64,000 nucleotides of DNA from Bacteroidota bacterium (GCA_020161395.1 JAIUOE010000005.1:186001-250000), one strand, 5' to 3'. Numbered from the stretch's first letter, positions 43,021-51,718 are shown. Numbers and translations: made by a program. The notes: generated by a model not told the origin, from the sequence alone.

Positions 43021-43215
43021 TTTATACCTCGATTAAATTGAATATTAAAAATCTAAATTCCAAAGATAAAAACCTTTGATTGTTTTAAACAAAATAAATT
43101 AGATTTTGTTTCAATTTATTGTGAAGGCTGAATAACGAATGCTGAGGGCTGAAAAACAATAGCCTGTCGGTTTTAACCACAGGGGAAAAACAAATAGCCT
43201 GTGGTTTCAACCACA
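43021..43215. repeat. duplicated upstream segment and REP-like hairpins
   Basis: From the start codon outward to about 43172 this matches 40585-40736 with about three differences, including the promoter and the CAATAGCCTGTCGG repeat start. A further CCTGTGGTTTCAACCACAGG hairpin lies at about 43198-43217. Confidence 0.85.
43061..43092 (-). promoter_or_regulatory. Bacteroidota-type promoter, copy 2
   Basis: Identical to the promoter at 40625-40656: TTG, 21 bases, TATCTTTG on the minus strand. It should drive the genes at 42568, 42044 and the galactanase. Confidence 0.7.
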
Positions 43216-43283
43216 GGGAGGAAAAACAATAGAGAAAATTTAGAGGGACGCAGATTTACAATATTCTGCATCCCTCAAAAAAA

Positions 43284-43940
43284 TTATAATTTAAGTCTGA
43301 GACCGGCATTTATTCCGAGGTAGGAACCTGTTGATGATGAATAGGAAACGGAGTTTCCGCTTGCGGTCATCTGGCTGAATTCCTGTCCCATGAGTGCGTA
43401 ACGGATGTTTACATCAATATCAGCTACAATTCCAACGCCAATCAAGACACCAACACCTGCTGCGAGGTATTGTTTGGTTTCCGATTTATCTTCAGTCTTT
43501 ATTGACATCGAGTTTCCGGAACCCTGGAGAAACACATTTTTCATCGATGCAATGCCAAGACCAAGATTGACTTCACCATATGGACGGATACCAACGGGCG
43601 TCATGTAATATCTCGCATTTACGGTCAACGGAATCAGATTCAAAGGCGCATCAACATCAACTGTTGGGGTCGCACCTGTAGCCTGTTTCAACTGAGTTGC
43701 GAAATAATCGTTGTTGAATTTGAATGAGTAGTAACCTACAGATGCCGACAATTCCACGGGAATCGGTAACGGCAATACAAATGTGACACTTCCGCCAAAT
43801 CCGGTTTTGTAGATGTCACCCATGTCTCCCGAAGGGATTGCCACACCACCATTGATGCCCAAACCAAATTTTGGTACTATCTGACCAAACGACATCGGCA
43901 CAAAAACCAAAATGAAAAGAAATATATACGATTTTTTCAT
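43284..43940 (-). CDS. outer-membrane beta-barrel protein
   Basis: The 218-residue protein has a signal peptide (MKKSYIFLFILVFVPMSFGQ) and alternating amphipathic strands with glycine-aromatic turns (FGLGINGGVAIPSGDMGD, LSASVGYYSFKF, VNARYYMTPVGIRPYGEVNL). It ends in SYLGINAGLRLKL, a strand with a terminal hydrophobic residue as in BAM substrates. It resembles small OmpA/PorT-like barrels. A possible promoter (TTG, 18 bases, TATATTGC) lies at 43986-44014. Confidence 0.8.
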   Translation of the reverse strand: MKKSYIFLFILVFVPMSFGQIVPKFGLGINGGVAIPSGDMGDIYKTGFGGSVTFVLPLPIPVELSASVGYYSFKFNNDYFATQLKQATGATPTVDVDAPLNLIPLTVNARYYMTPVGIRPYGEVNLGLGIASMKNVFLQGSGNSMSIKTEDKSETKQYLAAGVGVLIGVGIVADIDVNIRYALMGQEFSQMTASGNSVSYSSSTGSYLGINAGLRLKL

Positions 43941-44035
43941 TGGATTTCCTTTTTTTTATGTAACAGTGTTATTTAAATTTCGATTGCAATATACAAATTT
44001 GAACCAAAAAACAATGCGATCTTCAGCAAACATCA

Positions 44036-44240
44036 TCCGTGATATCCGTGTCCAGTCCGTGGAGTCCGTGTAACTATCCCCTCTCTGCGTAAATCTGTCT
44101 AATCTGCGTGCATCCGCGTCCCCTTCAATTTTTCAAACCTTTGACCCCTCTCCCTGTGGTTAAAACCACAGGCTATTGATTTTTCAGCCTTCACCATTCA
44201 GCCTTCATACTTCAAACTTCATACTTCAAACTTCAGCCCT
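44036..44240. repeat. dispersed short repeats between barrel and kinase genes
   Basis: The segment holds CCGTGATATCCGTGTCC and TCTGTCTAATCTGCGTG words, one reversed REP-like hairpin (CCTGTGGTTAAAACCACAGG, 44153-44172) and CATACTTCAAACTT words repeated twice. No gene is seen between 43941 and 44246. Confidence 0.8.
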
Positions 44241-44246
44241 CAGCCT

Positions 44247-45917
44247 TCACAATTCATCTCTCTGTAAAGTAAAAAAGAATGTGCTCCCTTCGCCGATGCT
44301 GCTTTCAATCCACAACCTGCCACCATGTTTTTCGATAAACTCTTTGCAGAGAAGGAGACCGAGACCACTGCTTCTTTCCCCGGCGGTACCCAGTCTTCCC
44401 GTTTTCTCTCCAATTTTAAAGAGGTTTTGGAGGATATCTGCGGGGATGCCGATTCCTTTATCCTTCACCAGAACCTGTACCATATTTTCTTCAGTCAATC
44501 CGGTCTTTACTAAAATTGTGGTACCTCTGTTACTGAACTTCAGAGCATTGGAAAGCAGGTTCAGGACAACCGAATTCAACATGTTTCTGTCACCATCAAC
44601 CACCACATCATCCGCCAGATCAGTGGTTATCTTAATATCCTTTTGGTTCCCCTGCTCCTTCAGCAATTCAACATGCTGTTCAATAAGTTCGTTCAGCGGG
44701 ATTTTCTCCGGCTTAAATGTAATCATTCCCTGTTGTAGCTTTGCCCAATCCAAAAGGTTGTTAAGGAGGTTGAACAATCCTTTGGCACTTCTGTTCAGGT
44801 CCTTGCTTAGTTTGAGCATCTCGGAAACTGTAAGTTCCTCTCCCTCATAAGCCATAATTTCGGTCAGATTTAAAAAAGCATGAAAAGGATTTCTGAGGTC
44901 ATGTGCTATAATCGAGAAAAACTTGTCTTTCAGAGAAATCTGTTTCTCCAGCTCTTCCTGCCTCAACTTCAACTGGTACTCCACTTCGCTTCTCTCAAGT
45001 TCACCGGCAGCCCGCGTTGAAACGAGATTAAGAATGGTTTCCACCAAATGATGATCTTCCAAAGGTTTTTCGCCAATCACCGCTATCAATCCAATCGGCT
45101 TGCCGTCGGAACTCCAGAGCGTGGTCCCCACATAACTCTCGGCAGTCATATCCTGCAACGCCTGATCGTAGGGGAAAAGATGCCTCACTCCTTTGGGATA
45201 GTAACAGATGTTTTTGCCAACCACCTCACCGCAGGGAGTCTCCTTAAGAGTGTATTCGATGTTGTCGTCAAACTTTCCTTTGTAATACATCGCCAGAGTT
45301 CTCGCAGCAAGATTCCCGCCGGTCAGTCTGTCAATACAGACAAACTCCATGTTCAAACTCTCTGAAAGGAACCGTGCAAGAGACTCAAAAAAAGTTTCCC
45401 TGTTCTCGAGGTATCTGCTGTTGATCAAAAAAAGCTGGGTGTCCTGAATCAGTTTTTGCTCTGTGATATCCTGAAAAGTACCGTAAACCACCCCGGCATC
45501 CAGGTCAGTTCTCCCTATAACGCGAACCTGTTTCCTGATTCCTTTTGCGCTGATCTGTTCCAGTTCCAGGTCGAACACTTCTCCTGTCTTTATCGAGTGA
45601 GACAAAGCCTCCTCCACTCTCACTCTCGATTCGGGAACATAAAATTTTAGCCCCGCTTCCAGCTCCGGGTGATACGACATTTCAACATCATGAATCGCCC
45701 TCACCTCATCAGTCCAAAGCAGAGACTTCGTTTCAATATCCAGCTCCCAAGCCCCTATCTTTGTAAGCCAGCCCATCTCCTTCAAAAGCGTTACATGCTT
45801 TCTGTGAAGAATCATCTCGTTTTTGTGTTGCTCAATGATATCCTCATGAGACTTCAACAACAATTCGTATTTCTCGCGTAGAATTTTATATTCTGCTAAC
45901 AATTCATTCTCTTGCAT
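44247..45917 (-). CDS. PAS/GAF sensor histidine kinase
   Basis: The 556-residue protein has an N-terminal coiled coil, a PAS domain (about residues 45-155, ending YGTFQDITEQK), a GAF-like domain (about 160-310, FVCIDRLTGGNLAARTLAMY) and a HisKA/HATPase pair. Phospho-acceptor: FSIIAHDLRNPFHAFL. ATP lid: N box LNLLSNALKFSNRG, G1 DKGIGIPADIL, G2 SSGLGLLLCKEF. No membrane segment, so it senses cytoplasmic signals. ATG 45917 is chosen because GGAGGAG lies 7 bases before it. No response-regulator gene is adjacent. Confidence 0.9.
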   Translation of the reverse strand: MQENELLAEYKILREKYELLLKSHEDIIEQHKNEMILHRKHVTLLKEMGWLTKIGAWELDIETKSLLWTDEVRAIHDVEMSYHPELEAGLKFYVPESRVRVEEALSHSIKTGEVFDLELEQISAKGIRKQVRVIGRTDLDAGVVYGTFQDITEQKLIQDTQLFLINSRYLENRETFFESLARFLSESLNMEFVCIDRLTGGNLAARTLAMYYKGKFDDNIEYTLKETPCGEVVGKNICYYPKGVRHLFPYDQALQDMTAESYVGTTLWSSDGKPIGLIAVIGEKPLEDHHLVETILNLVSTRAAGELERSEVEYQLKLRQEELEKQISLKDKFFSIIAHDLRNPFHAFLNLTEIMAYEGEELTVSEMLKLSKDLNRSAKGLFNLLNNLLDWAKLQQGMITFKPEKIPLNELIEQHVELLKEQGNQKDIKITTDLADDVVVDGDRNMLNSVVLNLLSNALKFSNRGTTILVKTGLTEENMVQVLVKDKGIGIPADILQNLFKIGEKTGRLGTAGERSSGLGLLLCKEFIEKHGGRLWIESSIGEGSTFFFTLQRDEL

Positions 45918-45988
45918 TTCTCTCTCCTCCATGCAAAACGAATTGAAAAAATTGTAGGGATTCCATTTTCTGTCTAACCCGAATTATT

Positions 45989-46100
45989 CCCGGGGATAAA
46001 TCCCCGGGCTATCGGTTTTTTCCCATCAACCCCATCCGCGTAAATCCGTCTAATCTGCGTGTATCCGCGTCCCCTACCCACATGTCGCCACAAGGGCTCA
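45989..46100. repeat. hairpin and dispersed repeat words
   Basis: CCCGGGGATAAATCCCCGGG (45989-46008) is a REP-like hairpin with a different stem from the CCTGTGG type. It is followed by GCGTAAATCCGTCTAATCTG and CATGTCGCCACAAGGG words seen elsewhere in the window. No gene is seen. Confidence 0.8.
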
Positions 46101-46141
46101 AATGCAACAACTCATAGATCATAGTTCATTCCTCCTCCCTT

Positions 46142-46174
46142 AACAAAAAAAGCCCCCAATAACATTGAGAGCTT
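46142..46174 (-). terminator. rho-independent terminator after tRNA-Lys
   Basis: On the minus strand AAAGCTCTCAAT pairs over 12 bases with ATTGGGGGCTTT (two G-U pairs) around GTT, and a run of seven T follows. Confidence 0.9.
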
Positions 46175-46177
46175 TCC

Positions 46178-46253
46178 TGGTGCACCTTGCGGGACTCGAA
46201 CCCGCGACCTGATGATTAAGAGTCATATGCTCTACCAACTGAGCTAAAGGTGC
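46178..46253 (-). tRNA. tRNA-Lys (anticodon CUU)
   Basis: The minus strand folds as a tRNA: acceptor GCACCTT with AAGGTGC, discriminator A and encoded CCA. The D arm is GCTC-AGTTGGTA-GAGC, the anticodon loop is CTCTTAA giving CUU, and the T arm is GCGGG-TTCGAGT-CCCGC. The first pair of the anticodon stem is a mismatch (T with C). It reads AAG codons. Confidence 0.95.
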
Positions 46254-46384
46254 ACCGCAAAATTACTCAAAATATTTTATATTGCAAAATTGTTCTCGAA
46301 TTTTCCGGAACATTTAAAACGGAATTGTTTCATTCCTGTTCCGTTTAACCGCTTTTTGTTAATTCTTCAGTAGAAGGAGATATT

Positions 46385-47032
46385 CTGAATCTTCAGGTCA
46401 TCTGGGACCGGATCAGCTATGCTGTTACAATCCCCTCTCTTTTCATTGCGATACTCTGGATCATCAAACTGACCGAATGGTTCACCGGGATGTCTCTCTC
46501 GTGGCTCGGTATTGCCCCGAGAGATACCGACCATATCCTGGGAATATTTCTCTCACCCCTCATTCACGGCGACTTCAAACACCTGATGTCGAACACACCA
46601 CCGTTGTTCGTTTTGGGCTTTCTTGTACTTTTCTTTTATCCCGTTGGCTCCCGAAAAGCGATACCTCTGATGTATGTGCTCGGCGGAATAATCCTTTGGG
46701 TCATCGGCAGACCGGCGATTCACATCGGTGCATCCACTCTGGTTTACGGACTGGCATCATTTCTCTTTTTCAGCGGTGTGGTAAGAAGGGATATCCGTTC
46801 GATAGCCCTCGCTCTACTCGTGGTGTTTGTTTATGGAGGTTCTCTTTCGATGGGACTTCTCCCCGTCGATTCGGGAATTTCGTGGGAAGGACATCTCTCG
46901 GGTGGAATTGCAGGCATGATTTCAGCCATGCTCTTCAGAAAATATGACCCCCCTAAAAAATATTCATGGGAGGAAGAAGAGGAGTCTGAAACCGATGTGA
47001 AAAGGTACTATAAAGACAATTATTTTACTTGA
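46385..47032 (+). CDS. rhomboid-family intramembrane serine protease, probable non-AUG start
   Basis: Rhomboid motifs are present: HGDFKHLMSN (the HxxxN of TM2), the catalytic Ser in HIGASTLVYGLASFLF and the catalytic His in GHLSGGIAGMISA. The first in-frame ATG (46490) would cut away TM1, which is encoded upstream in the same open frame (YAVTIPSLFIAILWIIKL). AAGGAG at 46374-46379 lies 5 bases before CTG 46385, so CTG there, or ATT 46382, is the likely start, giving about 215 residues. Substrates unknown. It ends 8 bases into the convergent J-domain gene. Confidence 0.82.
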   Translation: MNLQVIWDRISYAVTIPSLFIAILWIIKLTEWFTGMSLSWLGIAPRDTDHILGIFLSPLIHGDFKHLMSNTPPLFVLGFLVLFFYPVGSRKAIPLMYVLGGIILWVIGRPAIHIGASTLVYGLASFLFFSGVVRRDIRSIALALLVVFVYGGSLSMGLLPVDSGISWEGHLSGGIAGMISAMLFRKYDPPKKYSWEEEEESETDVKRYYKDNYFT

Positions 47033-47996
47033 AATTGTATCTCTTTTTGAAATAGGCATAGGCTGAGTTTATCCGTTTGGATGCCTCTTCAGCCCGTTTC
47101 CCCTCCTGTGCATTCGAACCCGCTTTCGAGTCGGGGTGGCTCTCCTTCATCCGTTCCCTGTATTTTTTCTTGATGTTTTCCTTGCTGTAGTCGCCATTCA
47201 ACCCGAGGATGTCGCCGTAGTATTTATCCATCGGATCAATGTATTTTCCACCGGTTCCCGTTGAGGATGTGTAGCTGCTTCCGCCTGAACCGCCACGGGA
47301 ATAACGGCTCGAACCTGACGCACTCGCATTGTCAAAATCCCTTACAAGGTGCTCCCTTCCGATCAGGAGAAAATGGTAGAGATTCTGTGTCCTGTATCCG
47401 AAAGCGTGAAGATAAATCAGGAGCAGGTCACCATACGGCTCGGTCTCCATCGAGAGTTTGCTTGCCTCCAGATACAACTCGTGAAGCAGTTTGGGGATGT
47501 CGTAATGGTGCTCGTTTCCGTTCAGTCCTTCATCCGCAAATGGATTAATCAGGCGAAAAACACTCTTCAACCAACTGTCATCCTGCCTTGAATTACTGAG
47601 CTTGTAGAGAATAAGAAAATCCCTGAGCATATCTTTTTGAGGAACCCTCGCCATTATTCCCGGCTCCAGGGTACTGCATATCAGTTTCATGTAGGTAGCC
47701 CGCCCGAGGAGGTCCATCAGTCCATCAAGATTGACCCCAAAAAGTGAGAGAACCACCTTATTAATTGCAGGAACGATCAGAAGGTCCTCGGCACCAAATC
47801 CGCCCGTGAGAAATGCAGCCAGCCAGCCGGCACCCTTTGCGATGTTGCGCGAGAGTTTCACTTTGTCGAGACCCTGCATTATCTCATTTCTGATCTCTCC
47901 CGCAATTGTATATGCCTCGTTATACTTGCTCTGATCATAATATTTCTGAGCCAGCCGGTATTTCTTCTCAAGTTCGTAGTAGTTCAAGAGGTCCAT
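47025..47996 (-). CDS. membrane-associated J-domain protein
   Basis: The C-terminal 70 residues form a DnaJ domain: YYGDILGLNGDYSKENIKKK, the HPD in KESHPDSKAG, and INSAYAYFKKR. It would recruit DnaK. Residues 1-225 are helical with a hydrophobic segment (GAGWLAAFLTGGFGAEDLLI) and match nothing I recognise. A Gly/Ser-rich linker (about 228-250) joins the two. Confidence 0.8.
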   Translation of the reverse strand: MDLLNYYELEKKYRLAQKYYDQSKYNEAYTIAGEIRNEIMQGLDKVKLSRNIAKGAGWLAAFLTGGFGAEDLLIVPAINKVVLSLFGVNLDGLMDLLGRATYMKLICSTLEPGIMARVPQKDMLRDFLILYKLSNSRQDDSWLKSVFRLINPFADEGLNGNEHHYDIPKLLHELYLEASKLSMETEPYGDLLLIYLHAFGYRTQNLYHFLLIGREHLVRDFDNASASGSSRYSRGGSGGSSYTSSTGTGGKYIDPMDKYYGDILGLNGDYSKENIKKKYRERMKESHPDSKAGSNAQEGKRAEEASKRINSAYAYFKKRYNFK

Positions 47997-48022
47997 TGTG
48001 TTTGTTAATTGATTGATGCAAC

Positions 48023-48058
48023 AGAAAAAAGAAAGGCTGCCCGTAATGAGACAGCCTT
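48023..48058 (-). terminator. rho-independent terminator
   Basis: On the minus strand AAGGCTG and CAGCCTT close a hairpin followed by TCTTTTTT. It serves the acetyltransferase gene that ends at 48081. Confidence 0.8.
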
Positions 48059-48080
48059 AAAAATCAGGATTACAAAATGA

Positions 48081-48635
48081 CTAAAGATCCCCGGCTCTCT
48101 TCATCTGGAAATACATGCTTCGTGTCATTTCATATCTCCAGACAAGCCCGTCAACTGGATCTACATAATCATCAGTCCTTACCATACGGAGTTTGTTCAG
48201 TATATGGTTCGACGCATTCACTTCAGGTCTCGTATGAGCGATAACTTTTATAATCGAGCTGTCCTTAAACGAAAAATGAAGAAAAGCCCTCGCAGCTTCG
48301 GTCGCATAACCTCTGTTGCGGTACTTTTCAGCGGTACCATATCCGATTTCAACAACGCCGTTGTTCGGCTTTCCTTTAAATCCGCCCGCACCTATCAGTG
48401 CCTTGTCTTTTCTGTGTATAAAAAGGTAGAAACCCCACTCGCCAAATCCCGGTCCGTGTGCCAGTAAACTGTAGATGAACTCGAGTGCCTCAGGGAACTC
48501 AAGGTATCCCTTCTCTACTTTTAAGCCAAATTCCTTCTCAAAAAGAGACTCGTCCTCTTTTAACAGCTCGATATGACGGGCTTTTGAGTTGACAAGATCA
48601 AGATTTTCTGTTTTGATTACAAATGGTTCTAGCAT
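48081..48635 (-). CDS. GNAT-family N-acetyltransferase
   Basis: The 184-residue protein follows the RimJ/RimL-like GNAT pattern. It has ALIGAGGFKGKPNNGVVEIG and the acetyl-CoA loop YGTAEKYRNRGYATEAARAF (Q/RxxGxG/A), then VIAHTRPEVNASNHILNKL. It acetylates an amino group of an unknown substrate. It is a single gene ending at the terminator at 48023. Confidence 0.88.
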   Translation of the reverse strand: MLEPFVIKTENLDLVNSKARHIELLKEDESLFEKEFGLKVEKGYLEFPEALEFIYSLLAHGPGFGEWGFYLFIHRKDKALIGAGGFKGKPNNGVVEIGYGTAEKYRNRGYATEAARAFLHFSFKDSSIIKVIAHTRPEVNASNHILNKLRMVRTDDYVDPVDGLVWRYEMTRSMYFQMKRAGDL

Positions 48636-48722
48636 GAAATGAATTTTTCCGGAAAAAATAAAAAAACTAACTTTTAATGTAACTTATTTTTTGACCGAAA
48701 TAAAGTCATTTATTTTGCTTGG

Positions 48723-49154
48723 CTACTTTAATTTGGTTGCCTGATATTCAAGCACGACCTGACCACCGGAATAGAGGAACAATGTCTCACCCGTCACGGA
48801 AAACCTGTCAACCTTCTTCAGCGCCTGAAAATAGTTGATCTCCAGATTCATGTCGTCACATGCCATCTTTGTGGAACCGAGATCACCAAATGTTATTTTG
48901 TCACCCGATACAGTTACATTTCCAAAATACTGGTTACAGCTTGAATTGCCGCCAAAACTGTTTACTCCTGCAACAACCGCCAAAGTAACATCGCCGGAGT
49001 TTGCCGGTTTCACTGCAACCTGCCCGTTGATCTTTACCAGCTTCCAGGCATTGCTGTAGAGTACACCACTGTCAGAGAGCTTTACGATTGAACCGCATCC
49101 TGCGAACAACAGCAACAGAAGAAGCGGTGTGATAAGTTTAATCGTTCGTTTCAT
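48723..49154 (-). CDS. META-domain lipoprotein (HslJ-like)
   Basis: The 143-residue protein has a lipobox (LLLLLFAGC) and a META domain: WKLVKINGQVAV, FGGNSSCNQYFGNVTVSGDK, ITFGDLGSTKMAC and FLYSGGQVVLEY. META domains occur in stress-related envelope proteins such as HslJ. Role unknown. Divergent from the STAS gene. Confidence 0.87.
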   Translation of the reverse strand: MKRTIKLITPLLLLLLFAGCGSIVKLSDSGVLYSNAWKLVKINGQVAVKPANSGDVTLAVVAGVNSFGGNSSCNQYFGNVTVSGDKITFGDLGSTKMACDDMNLEINYFQALKKVDRFSVTGETLFLYSGGQVVLEYQATKLK

Positions 49155-49332
49155 TTTTCTTCCTCGAATCTGATTGAAAATTTAATGATGGTTTTACTGA
49201 ATGAAAGTTCAGATTGTTTCCCGTCACGGGTGCTTCCATTCTGAATCCATGACAATTAAAACTTTTCGTTTATTAAAAAAACGAAACTTCATATATTGTC
49301 ACTTTCAATTTAACTCTTTCCGGAGATTTTTA

Positions 49333-49683
49333 ATGTACTTTACAATAAATGCCGAAGATAACAAGTTCTTCATCCTTTGCGACGGTTCACTAAACGCTGT
49401 TGCTGTTGAAGAATTCAGAAATACCGTGGAACCCTTCATTCGTGACTACAGAGCCCCTGTCGTTATAGACCTCGACAAGGTTGACTATGTCTCCTCCGCC
49501 GGTATCAGAGCATTTCTGCTCCTTTTCAGAGCTGCAATGGCAAAAAGCCCCGAAGTCGGCGTACATTTCATGGACATGGTTTCAATTATTAATATCTCCC
49601 CCCAGGTTCAGCAGATACTCGACATCTCCGGCCTTTCAGACTCAATAAAACAATGGTCGGACGAGAGAGATTCTCTTCATTAA
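49333..49683 (+). CDS. STAS-domain anti-sigma factor antagonist-like protein
   Basis: The 116-residue protein is a single STAS domain with VVIDLDKVDYVSSAGIRAFL, where the Ser is the usual phosphorylation site, and VVIDL as the central strand. It would act in a partner-switching pathway with a kinase/anti-sigma factor not found in this window. ATG 49333 is preferred because GGAG stands 9 bases before it; the frame upstream adds 44 residues with no family match. Confidence 0.85.
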   Translation: MYFTINAEDNKFFILCDGSLNAVAVEEFRNTVEPFIRDYRAPVVIDLDKVDYVSSAGIRAFLLLFRAAMAKSPEVGVHFMDMVSIINISPQVQQILDISGLSDSIKQWSDERDSLH

Positions 49684-49733
49684 AAGGAACTTTTTAATTA
49701 ACCTGTGGATTTATTCAAATAAAAAGAGAGTTA

Positions 49734-50054
49734 ATGAGCAGAATAAACATTGAAGACAACCGCATAAAAAGATACCTCCTCTTCGGGCTCGGTTTTTCGT
49801 TTATGGTACTCGGAATCATCGGTTTTATCATCCCCCTGATGCCCGGCACAATCTTCCTGATTCTTGCATCGATATTTTTTGCGAGAAGTTCGGAGAAATT
49901 CCACAATCTTATCCTCCACAACCGGTTCGTAGGGAAATATATCCACTATTATCACAGTGGAGGGAAAATGCCCCTCAGAGCAAAAATTATCACCGTTGGA
50001 ATAATTGTTGTTTCCCTCACCATCTCTGCAGCCTTCACATTTTGGATAAACTGA
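49734..50054 (+). CDS. DUF454/YbaN-like small membrane protein
   Basis: The 106-residue protein has three hydrophobic segments and the DUF454 signature: FGLGFSFMVLGIIGFIIPLM, PGTIFLILASIFFARSSEKF and LHNRFVGKYIHYY. Function in the family is unknown. The last 13 bases overlap the TerB-like gene. Confidence 0.85.
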   Translation: MSRINIEDNRIKRYLLFGLGFSFMVLGIIGFIIPLMPGTIFLILASIFFARSSEKFHNLILHNRFVGKYIHYYHSGGKMPLRAKIITVGIIVVSLTISAAFTFWIN

Positions 50055-50527
50055 ACAAAAAGAACAATCCGCCAACGCACGGCGGCAAGACAGTCCCGCC
50101 GGTTCATCAGGACGGGATTGCTGCAAACCTGCAGGAACGGTTAAATAAACTCTCTTTGATGGTCTATCTTGCAGCAGGTGATTTGGAAATTCATGAAACT
50201 GAATCAAAACTGATTATTGAAATTGGTACAAAACTCGGATTCCTGCCTGAAGAGACCGCAGAAATAATTCAATCCCCTTCAGATTTCCTGCATGTCGTTA
50301 TCCCGGAGCGAAAAAGGGAAAAACTTTCGCTGATCTATGACCTCCTCTACCTGATGCTCGCTGACGGCAAGGTAACCGTTGAAGAAGTTGCCATCATTTC
50401 CAAAATAAGTTTCCTCTTCGGAATCCCCGCCATCAAGCTCAAAACATTCTACATCCAGCTCGTTGAAGCCGGCAACAAAGGGATTTCAAAAGAAGAATTT
50501 CTGCACACTATGGAAATCTTTGTCTGA
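50042..50527 (+). CDS. TerB-like protein
   Basis: The 161-residue protein has a short disordered N-terminus and two TerB-type acidic repeats, VYLAAGDLEIHETESKLII (about residues 42-60) and YLMLADGKVTVEEVAIISK (about 102-120). Overlap with the DUF454 gene suggests coupled translation. It is the third TerB-like protein here and closest in layout to the one at 4974. Confidence 0.75.
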   Translation: MDKLNKKNNPPTHGGKTVPPVHQDGIAANLQERLNKLSLMVYLAAGDLEIHETESKLIIEIGTKLGFLPEETAEIIQSPSDFLHVVIPERKREKLSLIYDLLYLMLADGKVTVEEVAIISKISFLFGIPAIKLKTFYIQLVEAGNKGISKEEFLHTMEIFV

Positions 50528-50637
50528 CCTCAGCTTTTACCTCGATTAGTGTCTTGTATCACTTGATTTATTCCTCTTAAGTTATTACATTGAAATGCGG
50601 TAAAGTTTTATTTTTCAACTAAACAAGTTGTTGCACA

Positions 50638-51159
50638 GTGGCTCCCAATACAATGATCACCCTTGGTGGTCTCGTCCTTTTTGGAATATTTCTCCTCTCC
50701 ACGAACAGTATCATTCTGAATCAGTCTGATATTGCCGTCTCGAATGAATTCTATATCTCAGCCATCGGGTTGGGGCAGTCCCTGATTGATGAGGCGAAAG
50801 GGAAAAAATTTGATGAAGCCGCAGTTGCCGGTACTCTGAATGCCATTGGAAATCTGACCGACCCTGCCTCTCTCGGAAGGGAGACAGGCGAGACCTATAC
50901 AACTCCCGATTCTTCCTGGACGGGAAATTTCAGAAGCCTTACCACATTCGACGACTTCGACGATTATAATAACTACACAAGAATGGTCAGCACACCCCGC
51001 GCAGACAGGTTTTCAATTTCTTCGAGAATTGGATATGTAAGCGAGACCTGGCCCGATTCCACTAAAACCGTCAGAACCTTTGCCAAGAAAATGACTGTCA
51101 CCGTAAGCAGTCCTTATCTTTCGAACACAGTCGTTCTGGAATATCTCTTTATCTACTGA
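50638..51159 (+). CDS. minor-pseudopilin-like protein (PilV-type)
   Basis: The 173-residue product has one N-terminal hydrophobic helix (ITLGGLVLFGIFLLSTNSII) and a beta-rich extracytoplasmic part with VSNEFYISAIGLGQSLIDEA, like type IV pilus or type II secretion minor pilins. A canonical prepilin peptidase site is not evident. No strong ribosome site is seen; GTG 50638 or ATG 50653 may be the start. The next gene begins one base after its stop. Confidence 0.6.
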   Translation: MAPNTMITLGGLVLFGIFLLSTNSIILNQSDIAVSNEFYISAIGLGQSLIDEAKGKKFDEAAVAGTLNAIGNLTDPASLGRETGETYTTPDSSWTGNFRSLTTFDDFDDYNNYTRMVSTPRADRFSISSRIGYVSETWPDSTKTVRTFAKKMTVTVSSPYLSNTVVLEYLFIY

Positions 51160-51160
51160 T

Positions 51161-51715
51161 ATGACTGCGATGTTAGACCTGATCGGTGCAACTCTGATCT
51201 CAGCTTTTATAACCCTGATGTTGATGACCGTTAACAACAACCTCTCCACTACGGCATCGCAACAGTATATGAACACAAATACCCAGCAGAATATGGTTGC
51301 CCTTACCGAGGTGTTTCAGTACGACTTCAAAAACATGGGGTACAGAGTTACTGACTCGATAAAAATCAGGGTTTCAGAACCAACATACATGAGCTTCAGA
51401 ACCGATTTTGATAACAACGGCACGGTCGATTCAATTACCTATTACCTCGGTACCACATCAGAACTTACTGCCACCGAAAACCCGAGTGACATGCCGCTCT
51501 ACAGGAAGGTAAACAACAATACCGCGGTTTTAAATAACTGGGGTATAACGAGTTTGAGATTCAGATATTACGACAGTTTGGGAGTGGAAACTTCCTTCAA
51601 ATCTAAAATAAGATCATTCAAGGTTACAGTTTCAACAATGAGCTCAGTGAAATATGACAACCAGTATTCGTATTCCAACTGGGAAAAACTTTACAAACCA
51701 AGAAATCTGAGGTAA
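51161..51715 (+). CDS. minor-pseudopilin-like protein (PilW-type)
   Basis: The 184-residue protein has an N-terminal hydrophobic helix (IGATLISAFITLMLMTVNNN). Its soluble part, MVALTEVFQYDFKNMGYRVT and FNNNGTVDSITYYLG-like strands, resembles PilW/PulJ. It is the second of four genes in one run, 3 bases before the next. Confidence 0.6.
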   Translation: MTAMLDLIGATLISAFITLMLMTVNNNLSTTASQQYMNTNTQQNMVALTEVFQYDFKNMGYRVTDSIKIRVSEPTYMSFRTDFDNNGTVDSITYYLGTTSELTATENPSDMPLYRKVNNNTAVLNNWGITSLRFRYYDSLGVETSFKSKIRSFKVTVSTMSSVKYDNQYSYSNWEKLYKPRNLR

Positions 51716-51718
51716 ACC

